Assembly (NCBI GenBank): GCA_003244185.1
Contig: QHBT01000030.1
Span: 1-56,147, forward strand
Source: Candidatus Dormiibacter spiritus
Lineage (GTDB): Bacteria > Chloroflexota > Dormibacteria > Dormibacterales > Dormibacteraceae
Length of the DNA stretch: 56,147 nt
Direction: 5' to 3'
Of this stretch, positions 34,409-42,532 are shown one piece after another. Every line of letters begins with the position of its first letter. Position 1 is the stretch's first letter. Under the pieces are notes generated by a model. It saw only the letters and a list, made by a program, of their open reading frames with translations, did not search any database and was not told the origin of the DNA. A program made the translations under genes and the position numbers.

Positions 34409-34974
34409 CGCTCAACCCCACCCGCGATGACGCCTGGGCGCTGGTCCAGGAGAGCACCAAGAGCGAGACGCTCCGCCGCCACATGCTGAGCGTGGAGGCG
34501 GCCATGCGCGCCTACGCCGAGCGCTTTGGTGAGGACCCCGAGCGCTGGGGAGTGCTGGGCCTGATCCACGATTGGGACTATGAGTCGGGCCCCACGCCCG
34601 AGCAGCACCCGAGCCGAGGCATCGAGCAGCTCCGCGAGAAAGGCTGGCCGGAGGCTCTCCTGCAGGACATCGCCTCTCACGCCGAGTATCTCGACGTGGC
34701 CCGCGACACGCCGGCGCGCAAGGCGCTCTACGCGGTCGACGAGATGTGCGGCTTCATCATCGCCTGCGCCCTCGTGAAGCCCGACCGCTCACTCTCGGCG
34801 GTCGAACCTCGCTCGGTGCGCAAGAAGATGAAGGACAAGGCGTTTGCCCGCGGGGTTCACAGGGAGCAGCTGCTGGCGGGCGCGGAAAGCCTGGGCGTGG
34901 ACTTCGACCAGCACATCGAGTTCGTTCGGGACGCGCTGGTGCCCATCGCTGAGCAGCTGGACTTGCAGGGGTGA
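34405..34974 (+). CDS. HD-domain hydrolase
   Basis: A 189-aa metal-dependent phosphohydrolase-type protein. The HD residues are seen in RRHMLSVEAAM and GLIHDWDYE, with later His in IASHAEYL and Asp in YAVDEMCGF. Family members hydrolyse nucleotides or phosphoesters. It is coupled to hisC (ATGA) and to the dehydrogenase (GTGA at 34971). Confidence 0.82.
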   Translation: MTLNPTRDDAWALVQESTKSETLRRHMLSVEAAMRAYAERFGEDPERWGVLGLIHDWDYESGPTPEQHPSRGIEQLREKGWPEALLQDIASHAEYLDVARDTPARKALYAVDEMCGFIIACALVKPDRSLSAVEPRSVRKKMKDKAFARGVHREQLLAGAESLGVDFDQHIEFVRDALVPIAEQLDLQG

Positions 34975-35948
34975 GCGAGCGTCAGCGGGTGCTGGTGACG
35001 CACCGGGTGCTCGACCCGGCGCCGGCACTGCTGGCGGACGCCCTCGAAGCGGTGGAGTACGAGGGCGATCCCTCGGCCAAGTCGATAGCGGCTGCCGCGG
35101 CGGGCTGCGCCGGGATCCTCAGCCAGTCCGTTGATCCGATCGATGAACAAGTACTGAGCACGCCGAATCTGCGTGCGGTGAGCAATGTGGCGGTCGGCTA
35201 TGACAACATCGACGTCGAGGCGGCCATCCGGCATGGCGTGCTGGTGACGAACACGCCAGGCGTGCTTGATGAGACGACCGCCGACCTCGCGTTCGCTCTC
35301 CTGCTGGCCGCCGGCCGGCGGCTGGGCGAAGGCGAGCGCATGATCCGCGCCGGCCGCTGGGAAGGCTGGGCGATCGACCAGCTGCTGGGCCGCGACATCC
35401 ATGGCGCGACGCTGGGCATAGTGGGGCTGGGCCGCATCGGCCAGGCGGTCGCTCGTCGGGCCCGCGGCTTCGACATGCGAATCATCTACGCTCAGCGCAG
35501 CCTGGCGGACGCGAGCGTGGAGCGGGAGCTGAACGCAGAGCGGCGCGAGCTCAGAAACCTTCTGCAGGAGGCTGACTTTGTGAGCCTCCACACGCCTCTG
35601 ACGGAAGAGACCAGGCATCTGATCGGGGCGCCAGAGTTGGCCTCGATGAAGCCCAGCGCCGTGCTGGTGAACACCGCGCGCGGCCCCGTGGTGGACGAGG
35701 CGGCTCTGGCCCGAGCGCTGCGCGAGCGCCGGATCTTCGCCGCCGGCCTTGACGTGTTCGAGGCGGAGCCAAAGGTGCATCCCGACCTGCTGGGCCTCGA
35801 CAACGTGGTGCTGCTGCCTCACGTGGGCAGCGGCTCGGTGGACACGCGCGCCAGGATGTGCGAGACGGCCGCCCGGAATCTGGTGGCTGCTCTGAGGGGT
35901 GAGCGGCCGGAGCACCTGGTCAACCCGGAAGCCTGGAAGGACCGCTGA
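34971..35948 (+). CDS. D-2-hydroxyacid dehydrogenase (glyoxylate/hydroxypyruvate reductase type)
   Basis: A 325-aa NAD(P)-dependent enzyme. The Rossmann motif is LGIVGLGRIGQAVA. The catalytic Arg is in VNTARGPVVDEAAL, Glu in DVFEAEPKVHP and His in LLPHVGSGS. The NVAVGYDNIDVEAA segment fits glyoxylate reductases. It starts at GTG 34971, overlapping the HD gene, and its stop overlaps the CTG start of the HAD gene. Confidence 0.88.
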   Translation: MSERQRVLVTHRVLDPAPALLADALEAVEYEGDPSAKSIAAAAAGCAGILSQSVDPIDEQVLSTPNLRAVSNVAVGYDNIDVEAAIRHGVLVTNTPGVLDETTADLAFALLLAAGRRLGEGERMIRAGRWEGWAIDQLLGRDIHGATLGIVGLGRIGQAVARRARGFDMRIIYAQRSLADASVERELNAERRELRNLLQEADFVSLHTPLTEETRHLIGAPELASMKPSAVLVNTARGPVVDEAALARALRERRIFAAGLDVFEAEPKVHPDLLGLDNVVLLPHVGSGSVDTRARMCETAARNLVAALRGERPEHLVNPEAWKDR

Positions 35949-36742
35949 TCAAGCGGCTGCTGCTGGCGCTGGACCTGGACGGCACAGTCATCAGTGGCGA
36001 CCTGAAGCTCGACCAGCGCGATGTCGACGCCATCGGCCGCGGCCAGGCGGCGGGCATGATAGTCGTCGCCTGCACCGGCCGGCCTTTCCCAGGTGCCGAG
36101 CCCTGGCTCCGAAGGCTGGATCTCCGCGGTCCCTGCGCCTGCTATCAGGGTGCGCAGGTGCGCTCCGCTTCGGGCGAGATGCTGTTCGACCAAGGAGTGC
36201 CCAGAGCGCTCAGCCTGGAGGTTATCCAATTCTGCCGGGAGCGGGATCTGCACGTCCAGGCCTATCGAGACGACCGGCTGCTTGTCGAGCGCGATCGGCC
36301 CGAGGCGCACCAGTACGCGAATCACGCCGGCATGGCGATCAATGTCGTCGCCGATCTGGGTGAAGCAATGGGCCCGACCACGCCGAAGCTGGTCATGGTC
36401 GCCAGCCCCCAGAGATGTGAGGAGCTCTTGCCGGAGGTCCGCCAGCGGTGGGCGGGCCGCTTGGAGGTAGCAACCTCGCTGCCCAGTTTCATGGAATTCA
36501 CGCTGGCCGGTGCTGACAAGGCGCGCGCTTTGGAGTTCGTCTGCAGGTATTTCGGCATCTCGCAGAGCGAGTCAGTCGCGGTGGGTGACGGCCGCAATGA
36601 CTGCTCGATGCTGGAGTGGGCGGCGTTGAGCTACGCGGTCCAGGGAGCGCCGGTCGAGGTCCTGGAGGCAGCCGGCGGACGAACTATCGGACCACCGGGC
36701 ACGGGCGGAATCGCCCGGCTGATCCAGGGGTTGATGGCATAG
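35945..36742 (+). CDS. Cof-type HAD phosphatase starting at CTG
   Basis: A 265-aa HAD phosphatase with motif I LALDLDGTVIS (nucleophile Asp), motif II ACTGRPF, motif III Lys near TPKLVMV and motif IV VAVGDGRNDCSML, plus a type IIB cap. The frame is closed by a stop at 35900-35902, and no ATG, GTG or TTG lies between that stop and motif I. The start is therefore CTG 35945 (overlapping the previous stop as CTGA) or CTG 35933. The substrate is probably a sugar phosphate or flavin nucleotide. Confidence 0.85.
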   Translation: MIKRLLLALDLDGTVISGDLKLDQRDVDAIGRGQAAGMIVVACTGRPFPGAEPWLRRLDLRGPCACYQGAQVRSASGEMLFDQGVPRALSLEVIQFCRERDLHVQAYRDDRLLVERDRPEAHQYANHAGMAINVVADLGEAMGPTTPKLVMVASPQRCEELLPEVRQRWAGRLEVATSLPSFMEFTLAGADKARALEFVCRYFGISQSESVAVGDGRNDCSMLEWAALSYAVQGAPVEVLEAAGGRTIGPPGTGGIARLIQGLMA

Positions 36743-36744
36743 GC

Positions 36745-37548
36745 ATGGTGACTCTGCTCTTGGTTCACGCTCACCCCGACGACGAGGCGATAGCTACCGG
36801 CGGCGTGATGCTGCGTGCAAAGCAGCGGGGCCACCGCGTGGTCCTGATCACCGCCACCCGGGGCGAGATGGGCGAGATCTACAACATGGACGAGGCCAGC
36901 GTGCGCCCGCGCCTGGCCGAGGTGCGCACTGAGGAGCTGCGCCAAGCGTGTGAGCTCCTGGGCGTCGACCGGCAGGAGTTCTTGGGCTACCGGGACTCGG
37001 ACATGGCAGGTCGGGCGGGCAATGACGATCCGGACTGCTTCCACCGCGCTCCGCTGCCGGAGGCGGCCGGGCGGGTGGCTGCCATCATGCGCGAGGAGCG
37101 GCCGGACGTGGTGGTTACTTACACGCCAGACGGCACCTACGGTCACCCGGACCACATGAAGGCGCACCAAGCAGCGGTGGCGGCTGTGGACATGCTGACC
37201 TCCGAAGGTCTGGCTCCCGCCAAGCTTTACTTCCACGCCATCCCGCACAGCGTGATGCTGCAGTTCGAAGAGCGGATGCGTGAAGCGGGCAGCCCGCCCG
37301 AGGAGGCGACGGTTCGCTTCCCCGGCATCCCGGACGATCAGGTCACCACAGTGGTCGACGTCCGCGACCTGGTCGCCCAGAAGCGGGCGGCCTTCGAGCG
37401 GCACCTGTCGCAGATCGACCCCAACTCGCCGCTGGCCACCATGCAGGGTCACATCCTGGAGGCCGCATTGGGCACCGAGTACTTCATCCGCGCCCGCGGC
37501 GAGAGCGGCGAGCAGCCGGAGCGGGATCTGTTCGCCGGGTTGGGTTAG
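36745..37548 (+). CDS. PIG-L/MshB-like deacetylase
   Basis: A 267-aa LmbE-fold zinc deacetylase. It has the metal site HAHPDDEA at the N-terminus and the third ligand in YTPDGTYGHPDHMKAH. It is close in size to MshB and Mca, which act on GlcNAc-inositol or mycothiol conjugates. Ino1 is encoded in this window, but no mycothiol gene is adjacent, so the substrate is open. It starts at ATG 36745, 2 nt after the HAD stop. Confidence 0.85.
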   Translation: MVTLLLVHAHPDDEAIATGGVMLRAKQRGHRVVLITATRGEMGEIYNMDEASVRPRLAEVRTEELRQACELLGVDRQEFLGYRDSDMAGRAGNDDPDCFHRAPLPEAAGRVAAIMREERPDVVVTYTPDGTYGHPDHMKAHQAAVAAVDMLTSEGLAPAKLYFHAIPHSVMLQFEERMREAGSPPEEATVRFPGIPDDQVTTVVDVRDLVAQKRAAFERHLSQIDPNSPLATMQGHILEAALGTEYFIRARGESGEQPERDLFAGLG

Positions 37549-37561
37549 TACACTTGTACTA
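37546..37561. promoter_or_regulatory. 16-bp palindrome abutting the ispH start
   Basis: TAGTACACTTGTACTA has 7-bp arms around CT. It covers the PIG-L stop and touches the ispH GTG (37562). The core TACA-N2-TGTA is the core of BlaI/MecI/CopY operators. TACACT (37549-37554) inside it is a -10-like box 7 nt from the GTG. Confidence 0.45.
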
Positions 37562-38461
37562 GTGGAAGTCAAGCGGATCACGCCCCGTGGCTACTGTCAC
37601 GGAGTGGTGGAGGCCTTCCGCATCGCCGAGCGGGTGCGCAAAGAGACGGAGGGGCCGATCCACATGCTGGGACAGCTCGTTCACAACACCCACGTCACTG
37701 AGGATCTGCAGCGAAACGGCATCAGGCTGGTCGATCCGCCCAACCGGCTGGCCGGCCTGGAGGAGATCGAGTCGGGCACTGTGATCTTCACTGCCCACGG
37801 CGTCTCACCGCAGGTGAAGCAGCGGGCGCTGGAGCGGGGCCTTAACACTGTGGACGCCACCTGTTCTGACGTCGTGCGAACACACGACCTCGTGACCCAG
37901 CTGGCCAATCAAGGTTATGACGTCGTTTACGTCGGCCGCCGAGGCCACCCCGAGCCGGAGGGCGTGGAGGGTGAGGCGCCGGGTAGGGTGCATCTCATTC
38001 AGGACGTCGCTGACGTGGATGCGCTCCAGATCGAGAATGAGCGGATCGCCGTCACTTGCCAGACCACACTCTCCGTCTGGGACACGGAAGCGTTGATCGG
38101 AGCGGTGAGGGATCGCTATCCACAGGTGGAGGTGCACAACGAGATCTGCCTCGCCACGCAGGAGCGGCAGGAAGCTGCCGTGGCGGCGGCGAGGGAAGTC
38201 GACTTGGTGATAGTGGTGGGCAGTCCGCGCTCCTCCAACTCAAACCGCCTGGCCGAAGTGGTCCGCAAGCTGGCGGGCAAGCCCGCCTACCTGATCGACG
38301 ACCTGCCGGAGCTGGACTTGGGCTGGCTGAGCGGCAAGCGAGTGGTGGGAGTGACGAGCGGTGCCTCCACGCCCAGCCAGCTGACGCGCCGGGTGATCGC
38401 CTACCTGGAGTCATTGGAGCCAGGCCAAGAAGGCAACTGGGTTCCTCCACCGGCCGGATAA
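37562..38461 (+). CDS. ispH: 4-hydroxy-3-methylbut-2-enyl diphosphate reductase
   Basis: A 299-aa 4Fe-4S enzyme, the last step of the MEP isoprenoid pathway. Cluster Cys are in RGYCHGVVEAF, DATCSDVVRTH and NEICLATQERQ. His residues are in LVHNTHV and FTAHGVS, and the SSNSNRL and TSGASTP motifs bind the diphosphate. I start at GTG 37562; the open frame upstream overlaps PIG-L in another phase. The final gene of the holB chain. Confidence 0.93.
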   Translation: MEVKRITPRGYCHGVVEAFRIAERVRKETEGPIHMLGQLVHNTHVTEDLQRNGIRLVDPPNRLAGLEEIESGTVIFTAHGVSPQVKQRALERGLNTVDATCSDVVRTHDLVTQLANQGYDVVYVGRRGHPEPEGVEGEAPGRVHLIQDVADVDALQIENERIAVTCQTTLSVWDTEALIGAVRDRYPQVEVHNEICLATQERQEAAVAAAREVDLVIVVGSPRSSNSNRLAEVVRKLAGKPAYLIDDLPELDLGWLSGKRVVGVTSGASTPSQLTRRVIAYLESLEPGQEGNWVPPPAG

Positions 38462-38548
38462 TATCGGCGGCCGGCGCTGCCCGCCTGGTCATTCTCCGAC
38501 CGGTGCTTCAGGATCCGCTGCCGGAGGGGCCTCTGAAGGGCCGACGCC

Positions 38549-39958
38549 TCACGCGGTGGACTGATCGGCGTCGACGGGGGCTACCGCCGGCGGTCGGTTG
38601 CCACGCGGCCGACGTGCCCTGGCAGGCACGGATGGCGGAATCGAGCTGCCGCTGACGTCGCCGGACTCGGAGCCTGCCGCGGCTGAACCTTCATTGCCTC
38701 CTGGAGGCGCCGACGTCTCGGGGCTACCGGTGGAAGCGCCGGCCGGCCGCCGGGGACCGCGAGGGCGGCGCTCCCGGGCGGCCGGTCCGTTGGCGGGCGC
38801 GATCGTCGCGTCCGGTGGCCCTGACGCTGGTGGCGATTGCGGCGAGGGGGTGTTCAGCGGGGCGAAGCGGTTCGGATCCAACTCGGTCGGTTCCTGGCTG
38901 AACGGTGTGGCGGCGGCGGGAAGAGACGCAGCCACAGCCCCCGTCGGCTCGGGCGTCGCAGCACGAGCTGCTGGTGAAGTGGTCGATGACGGTTCCAGCC
39001 TGCCGGCTGCCTGCTCGCGATCGATCGGTGCCGACGCAGCAGTCCCGACCCTCTCCGTCTGGGACGATTGTGCGCTGGCCATCCCCGCTGTTGCCGCGCC
39101 GGGCGTGGGCGCCTCCTCGTCGACGGCTTGCAGTGCAAGCACTTCCGGGCCGACCGGCTCGCGTCCTCCCCGCCCCCGGCCCCCACGCCGGCGCCGGCGC
39201 CGAGCCGGAGCCGTTCCCCCGTCGCCCTGCTCCTGGGCTGCTACGAGGGCGCCAATCGCCGCAGGCTCGGGCTCGGTGCGCTGCGAATTTTGGCCAGCGG
39301 CCGTACGGTCCTCGGTCGTGGCTTCTAGTGTGGGCAGGCTCTCTACGAAGGGCTCTGCCTCAGCCGACGGCTGAGCCGCCAGCACTTCGGCAGCCACCAG
39401 CGGCTGCTGGGACGGAGCGTCGCCGTTGCCAGCGCGCCGCCGGCGCCGGCGGCGGCCGGTCCGCGCGACTTCGGCTTCCGCCTCACCTGCCACAACCGGT
39501 GCTGGCTCCGTCACCATCACCGGCCGCCGTTCGAGCAATCGGACCACTTCACCGCTGGCCACCACCTCGCCCTGCTGGTTCTCCATCTCCACGGCAAAGC
39601 CACACAATCCCCAGGCGGGCTCCTCCACCGCCCGCTTTCGATTGAGCCGCCAACGGCAGCGGACCGTGTCGCCCGGCCTCAGCGGGCGCTCGAAGCGCCA
39701 GGTGGTGCCGACCAGGGCGACAGTCCGGGCCAGCGGCACGTCCATGCTGCCCAGGCCCATCGCCAGGGCAACCAGCAGCGCGCCGGGCACCACCTGGCCG
39801 CCGAAGTGAGAAGCTCGGGCGTGTTCGCGATCGACATGCAGCGGACCGAAGTCGCCGGAGAGACCCGCGTAAGCGCTGAGATCAGACTCCAGTACCGTGC
39901 GGCGGCGCGTGGTCCAGATAGTGCCGAGAGTCAGGTCTTCAAAGAAAAGCAGATCCAG
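38549..39958 (-). CDS. MaoC-like hot-dog protein with Arg-rich disordered tail
   Basis: A 469-aa protein. Residues about 1-150 are a MaoC-type hot-dog domain (FFEDLTLGTIW, then SAYAGLSGDFGPLHVD and HFGGQVVPGALL). The rest is disordered, rich in Ala, Pro and Glu, with clusters of up to seven Arg and RGGRGRGGRE. The first ATG/GTG/TTG (39793) would remove the D/H active-site motif. CTG 39958 restores it and has GGAG 7 nt upstream. The Arg clusters resemble RNA-binding tails. I know no described MaoC protein with such a tail. Confidence 0.78.
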   Translation of the reverse strand: MDLLFFEDLTLGTIWTTRRRTVLESDLSAYAGLSGDFGPLHVDREHARASHFGGQVVPGALLVALAMGLGSMDVPLARTVALVGTTWRFERPLRPGDTVRCRWRLNRKRAVEEPAWGLCGFAVEMENQQGEVVASGEVVRLLERRPVMVTEPAPVVAGEAEAEVARTGRRRRRRRAGNGDAPSQQPLVAAEVLAAQPSAEAEPFVESLPTLEATTEDRTAAGQNSQRTEPEPAAIGALVAAQEQGDGGTAPARRRRRRGGRGRGGREPVGPEVLALQAVDEEAPTPGAATAGMASAQSSQTERVGTAASAPIDREQAAGRLEPSSTTSPAARAATPEPTGAVAASLPAAATPFSQEPTELDPNRFAPLNTPSPQSPPASGPPDATIAPANGPAARERRPRGPRRPAGASTGSPETSAPPGGNEGSAAAGSESGDVSGSSIPPSVPARARRPRGNRPPAVAPVDADQSTA

Positions 39959-40040
39959 GAGGTTTCTCCAAATGTGGACTCGTGGCCCGGCCGCCGAGTA
40001 TAAGCAGCCCGCTCGGAGCTATAGGATCGTCAGCGTTTCC

Positions 40041-40559
40041 ATGCCAGCGTCTTACTTCTGCCTGAACTGCGGCATCCCGCTCGAGCCTCAGACCCGCGAA
40101 GGTCGAGAGGTGGAGGGTTGCCAGCGCTGCGGCTTCGTGCTCTGGCACGACCCCAAGGTGGTGACAGTGGTGGTGGTCGAGAACGACAGGGGCGAGCTGG
40201 TTCTCGGTCGGCGTGGTATCGATCCCGGCTATGGCAGGTGGTGCCTGCCCGGTGGGTTCGTCAACGATGACGAGGATCCCGCCGAAGCCGCCGCGCGCGA
40301 ATGCTGGGAGGAGGTCTGCGCCCACATCGACATCACTCGGCTGCTGAACGTCTATCACGTGGCCAAAGAGGACGCTCCCAGCCTGATCGGTATCGCCTAC
40401 AGCGCCCGGCTCCGCGAGGGAGAGATTCCGCAGCCAGGCGAGGAGATGCTGGAGGTGGCTGCCTTCGCCACCGACGTACTACCTGAGCTCGCCTTCCCCA
40501 GCCATTTCCAAGCCGTGCGTGATTATCTGGCCGCGAGGGAAGAAGTAAAGCAGCGATGA
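40041..40559 (+). CDS. NUDIX hydrolase with N-terminal zinc ribbon
   Basis: A 172-aa protein. Four Cys (FCLNCG and GCQRCG) form an N-terminal ribbon. The Nudix box is GGFVNDDEDPAEAAARECWEEV, with the RE..EE core intact (about 76-98). Such proteins hydrolyse NADH or other nucleoside diphosphates; NudC-like or ADP-ribose-type substrates are possible. I start at ATG 40041. Its stop overlaps htpX as ATGA. Confidence 0.88.
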   Translation: MPASYFCLNCGIPLEPQTREGREVEGCQRCGFVLWHDPKVVTVVVVENDRGELVLGRRGIDPGYGRWCLPGGFVNDDEDPAEAAARECWEEVCAHIDITRLLNVYHVAKEDAPSLIGIAYSARLREGEIPQPGEEMLEVAAFATDVLPELAFPSHFQAVRDYLAAREEVKQR

Positions 40560-41431
40560 ACTGGTTCAAAACCTTTCTCTGGATGATCGTGCTCTCGGTG
40601 ATCCTGGTCATCGCGGGCTCAGCGTTGGGCTATGCCACTGGCCTGGGCGCGGGGCTGGGGTTGGCGCTGGGGCTGGCCATCGCTCTCATCACCAACGGCA
40701 TCGCTTACTTCAAGGGCGACCAGCTGGCGCTCCACGCCGCCCAGGCCCGCGAGGTGACGCCCTTCGACGCCCCCGACCTGCACCGCCTGGCCGACCGCCT
40801 GGCTCAGCAGTACGGAGTTCCCAAGCCCCGCGTCTACCTGAGCCCCGATCCCACGCCCAATGCGTTTGCCACCGGCCGCAACCCGCATCACGCCTCGATT
40901 TGCGTGAACCAGGGGTTGCTCCGGATTCTGGACGGAGAAGAGCTCTATGGAGTGCTGGCGCACGAGTTCGCTCACGTGCGCAACCGCGACATCCTCATCA
41001 GCTCAGTGGTGGCAGTGATGGCCGCGGCTATCACTTTCATCGCCAGCCTGCTCCAGTGGCAGGCCTTCGGCTTGGGCGGCCGCGATCGGCAGGATCGGGG
41101 CGCGTTCGGCCTGATCGGCGTTCTGGCGCTGGCGATACTGGGCCCGATCGCGGCCCTGCTGATTCAGCTCGCCATCTCCCGCGCCCGCGAGTACGAGGCC
41201 GATCACACAGGCGCCGAGGTGAGCGGCCAACCGCTGGCTCGGGCCAGCGCCCTGCGCAAGCTGGAGCGCTCCAGTGAAATGTATGCCTCCCCCGTCGCGA
41301 AGCCGGCCTACGCCCATCTGTACATCGTGAACCCGCTCTCCGGCCGGAGCCTGAGCGGCATGTTCTCCACCCATCCTCCTCTGGAGGATCGCATCCAGCG
41401 CCTGGAGCGGATGGCCGGTGCCAGCCGCTAG
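40556..41431 (+). CDS. htpX: HtpX-type M48 membrane metalloprotease
   Basis: A 291-aa protease of the membrane stress response. It has two N-terminal helices (about 8-48), the zinc motif HEFAHVRNRD, two more helices (about 155-210) and the third ligand in SRAREYEADHTGAEV. The C-terminus MFSTHPPLEDRIQRL is typical. It partners FtsH in quality control in known bacteria. ATGA overlap with the NUDIX gene. Confidence 0.93.
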   Translation: MNWFKTFLWMIVLSVILVIAGSALGYATGLGAGLGLALGLAIALITNGIAYFKGDQLALHAAQAREVTPFDAPDLHRLADRLAQQYGVPKPRVYLSPDPTPNAFATGRNPHHASICVNQGLLRILDGEELYGVLAHEFAHVRNRDILISSVVAVMAAAITFIASLLQWQAFGLGGRDRQDRGAFGLIGVLALAILGPIAALLIQLAISRAREYEADHTGAEVSGQPLARASALRKLERSSEMYASPVAKPAYAHLYIVNPLSGRSLSGMFSTHPPLEDRIQRLERMAGASR

Positions 41432-41439
41432 GTAGTGAG

Positions 41440-42414
41440 CTAGCCCGAGCGCTGGGGCGCCGCGCCGTCCGCCGTCACGACTGCGGTCTCGATCAGGCCA
41501 CTCAGTGTCAGCACGCCCAGTACCTCGCCGTTCCTGTGCACGCGCACTCGGTCGGTGTCGTGCAGCAGCATGCAGGAGAGAGCGTCGGCGAGCGAGGCCT
41601 CGACAGCGATATCGGCGTCGGTGTGGTAGCGCGTCGCCTTCTCCAGCCGGCCCTCGTCGATGGTGACCACTGATAGACGCTTCTGGCCGCGGTCCGGGCC
41701 CAGGAAGTCAGCGACGAAGTCAGTGGAGGGCTGGGCCAGCATCTGAGCGGGGGAGTCGTACTGCTCCAGCTTGCCCCCCTGGCTCAAGATGGCAATGCGG
41801 TCGCCCATCTTGATGGCCTCATCAATGTCGTGTGTGACGAAGACGACTATCTTGTGCATCTGCGACTGGATCCGGAGGAACTCGTTCTGCAGACGGTCCC
41901 TCGTCACCCTGTCGATGGCGCCGAAGGGCTCGTCCATCAGCAGCACGGGCGGGTCGGCGCCCAGCGCTCGCGCCACACCCACACGCTGGCGCTGGCCGCC
42001 TGAGAGCTGGTGCGGATAGCGGTTGCCGTATTCGCCAGGCGGCAGGCCGACCAGCTCCAGCAGCTCATTGACGCGGCTCTTCGTCTTGTTCCGATCCCAC
42101 CCCAGCAGCTTGGGCACTGTGGCGATGTTGTCAGCGATGCTCAGGTGCGGAAAGAGGCCTACCTGCTGAATGACGTAACCCATCTGGAGCCGGAGCTCGA
42201 CGGGATCAATCCGGGTCACGTCCCGACCGTCCAGCACTATGCGGCCGCCTGACGGCTCGATCATCCGGTTGACCATCCGCAGAGTTGTCGTCTTACCGCA
42301 GCCCGACGGCCCGACCAGGATGCACGTTTCGCCATCGTTGATCTCGAGATCGAGCTCGCGAACGGCGACCGAGCCATTGGCATACCGCTTCGAGACCCGC
42401 TCGAGGGAAAGCAC
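41440..42414 (-). CDS. opuCA: Osmoprotectant ABC transporter ATP-binding protein
   Basis: A 324-aa ATPase of the OpuA/ProV family importing betaine, choline or carnitine. Walker A is GPSGCGKTTT, the Q-loop is GYVIQQVGLFPH, the signature is LSGGQRQRVGVARAL, and Walker B is VLLMDEPFGAIDR. A single CBS-like unit is C-terminal (about 265-320), where gating by ionic strength usually resides. It starts at GTG 42414 with a TAGAGT box 6 nt upstream and is divergent from the permease genes. Confidence 0.92.
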   Translation of the reverse strand: MLSLERVSKRYANGSVAVRELDLEINDGETCILVGPSGCGKTTTLRMVNRMIEPSGGRIVLDGRDVTRIDPVELRLQMGYVIQQVGLFPHLSIADNIATVPKLLGWDRNKTKSRVNELLELVGLPPGEYGNRYPHQLSGGQRQRVGVARALGADPPVLLMDEPFGAIDRVTRDRLQNEFLRIQSQMHKIVVFVTHDIDEAIKMGDRIAILSQGGKLEQYDSPAQMLAQPSTDFVADFLGPDRGQKRLSVVTIDEGRLEKATRYHTDADIAVEASLADALSCMLLHDTDRVRVHRNGEVLGVLTLSGLIETAVVTADGAAPQRSG

Positions 42415-42420
42415 CAGCTA

Positions 42421-42526
42421 ACTCTAGTGGACACTTGGTGGCAGCCGAGTGGACCATTGGTGGCATCAGCAACAGCACGCCGGCAAGGCTGATGCTGTCC
42501 ATTCCAGGCCGGCAGGCATCTAAAGT
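42421..42526. promoter_or_regulatory. Divergent leaderless promoters of the opu genes
   Basis: TAGAGT (42421-42426, minus) sits 6 nt before the ATPase GTG, and TAAAGT (42521-42526, plus) sits 6 nt before the permease GTG at 42533. Neither gene has a ribosome-binding site, so both messages are likely leaderless. The direct repeats at 42427-42465 cover the -35 position on the minus side. Confidence 0.45.
42427..42465. repeat. 17-bp direct repeat pair with 22-bp period
   Basis: GTGGACACTTGGTGGCA (42427-42443) and GTGGACCATTGGTGGCA (42449-42465) differ at two adjacent positions. The second contains ACCA-T-TGGT symmetry. Two sites two helical turns apart between divergent transporter genes fit an operator for an osmotic or betaine-responsive regulator. 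Confidence 0.55.
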
Positions 42527-42532
42527 TGACCT

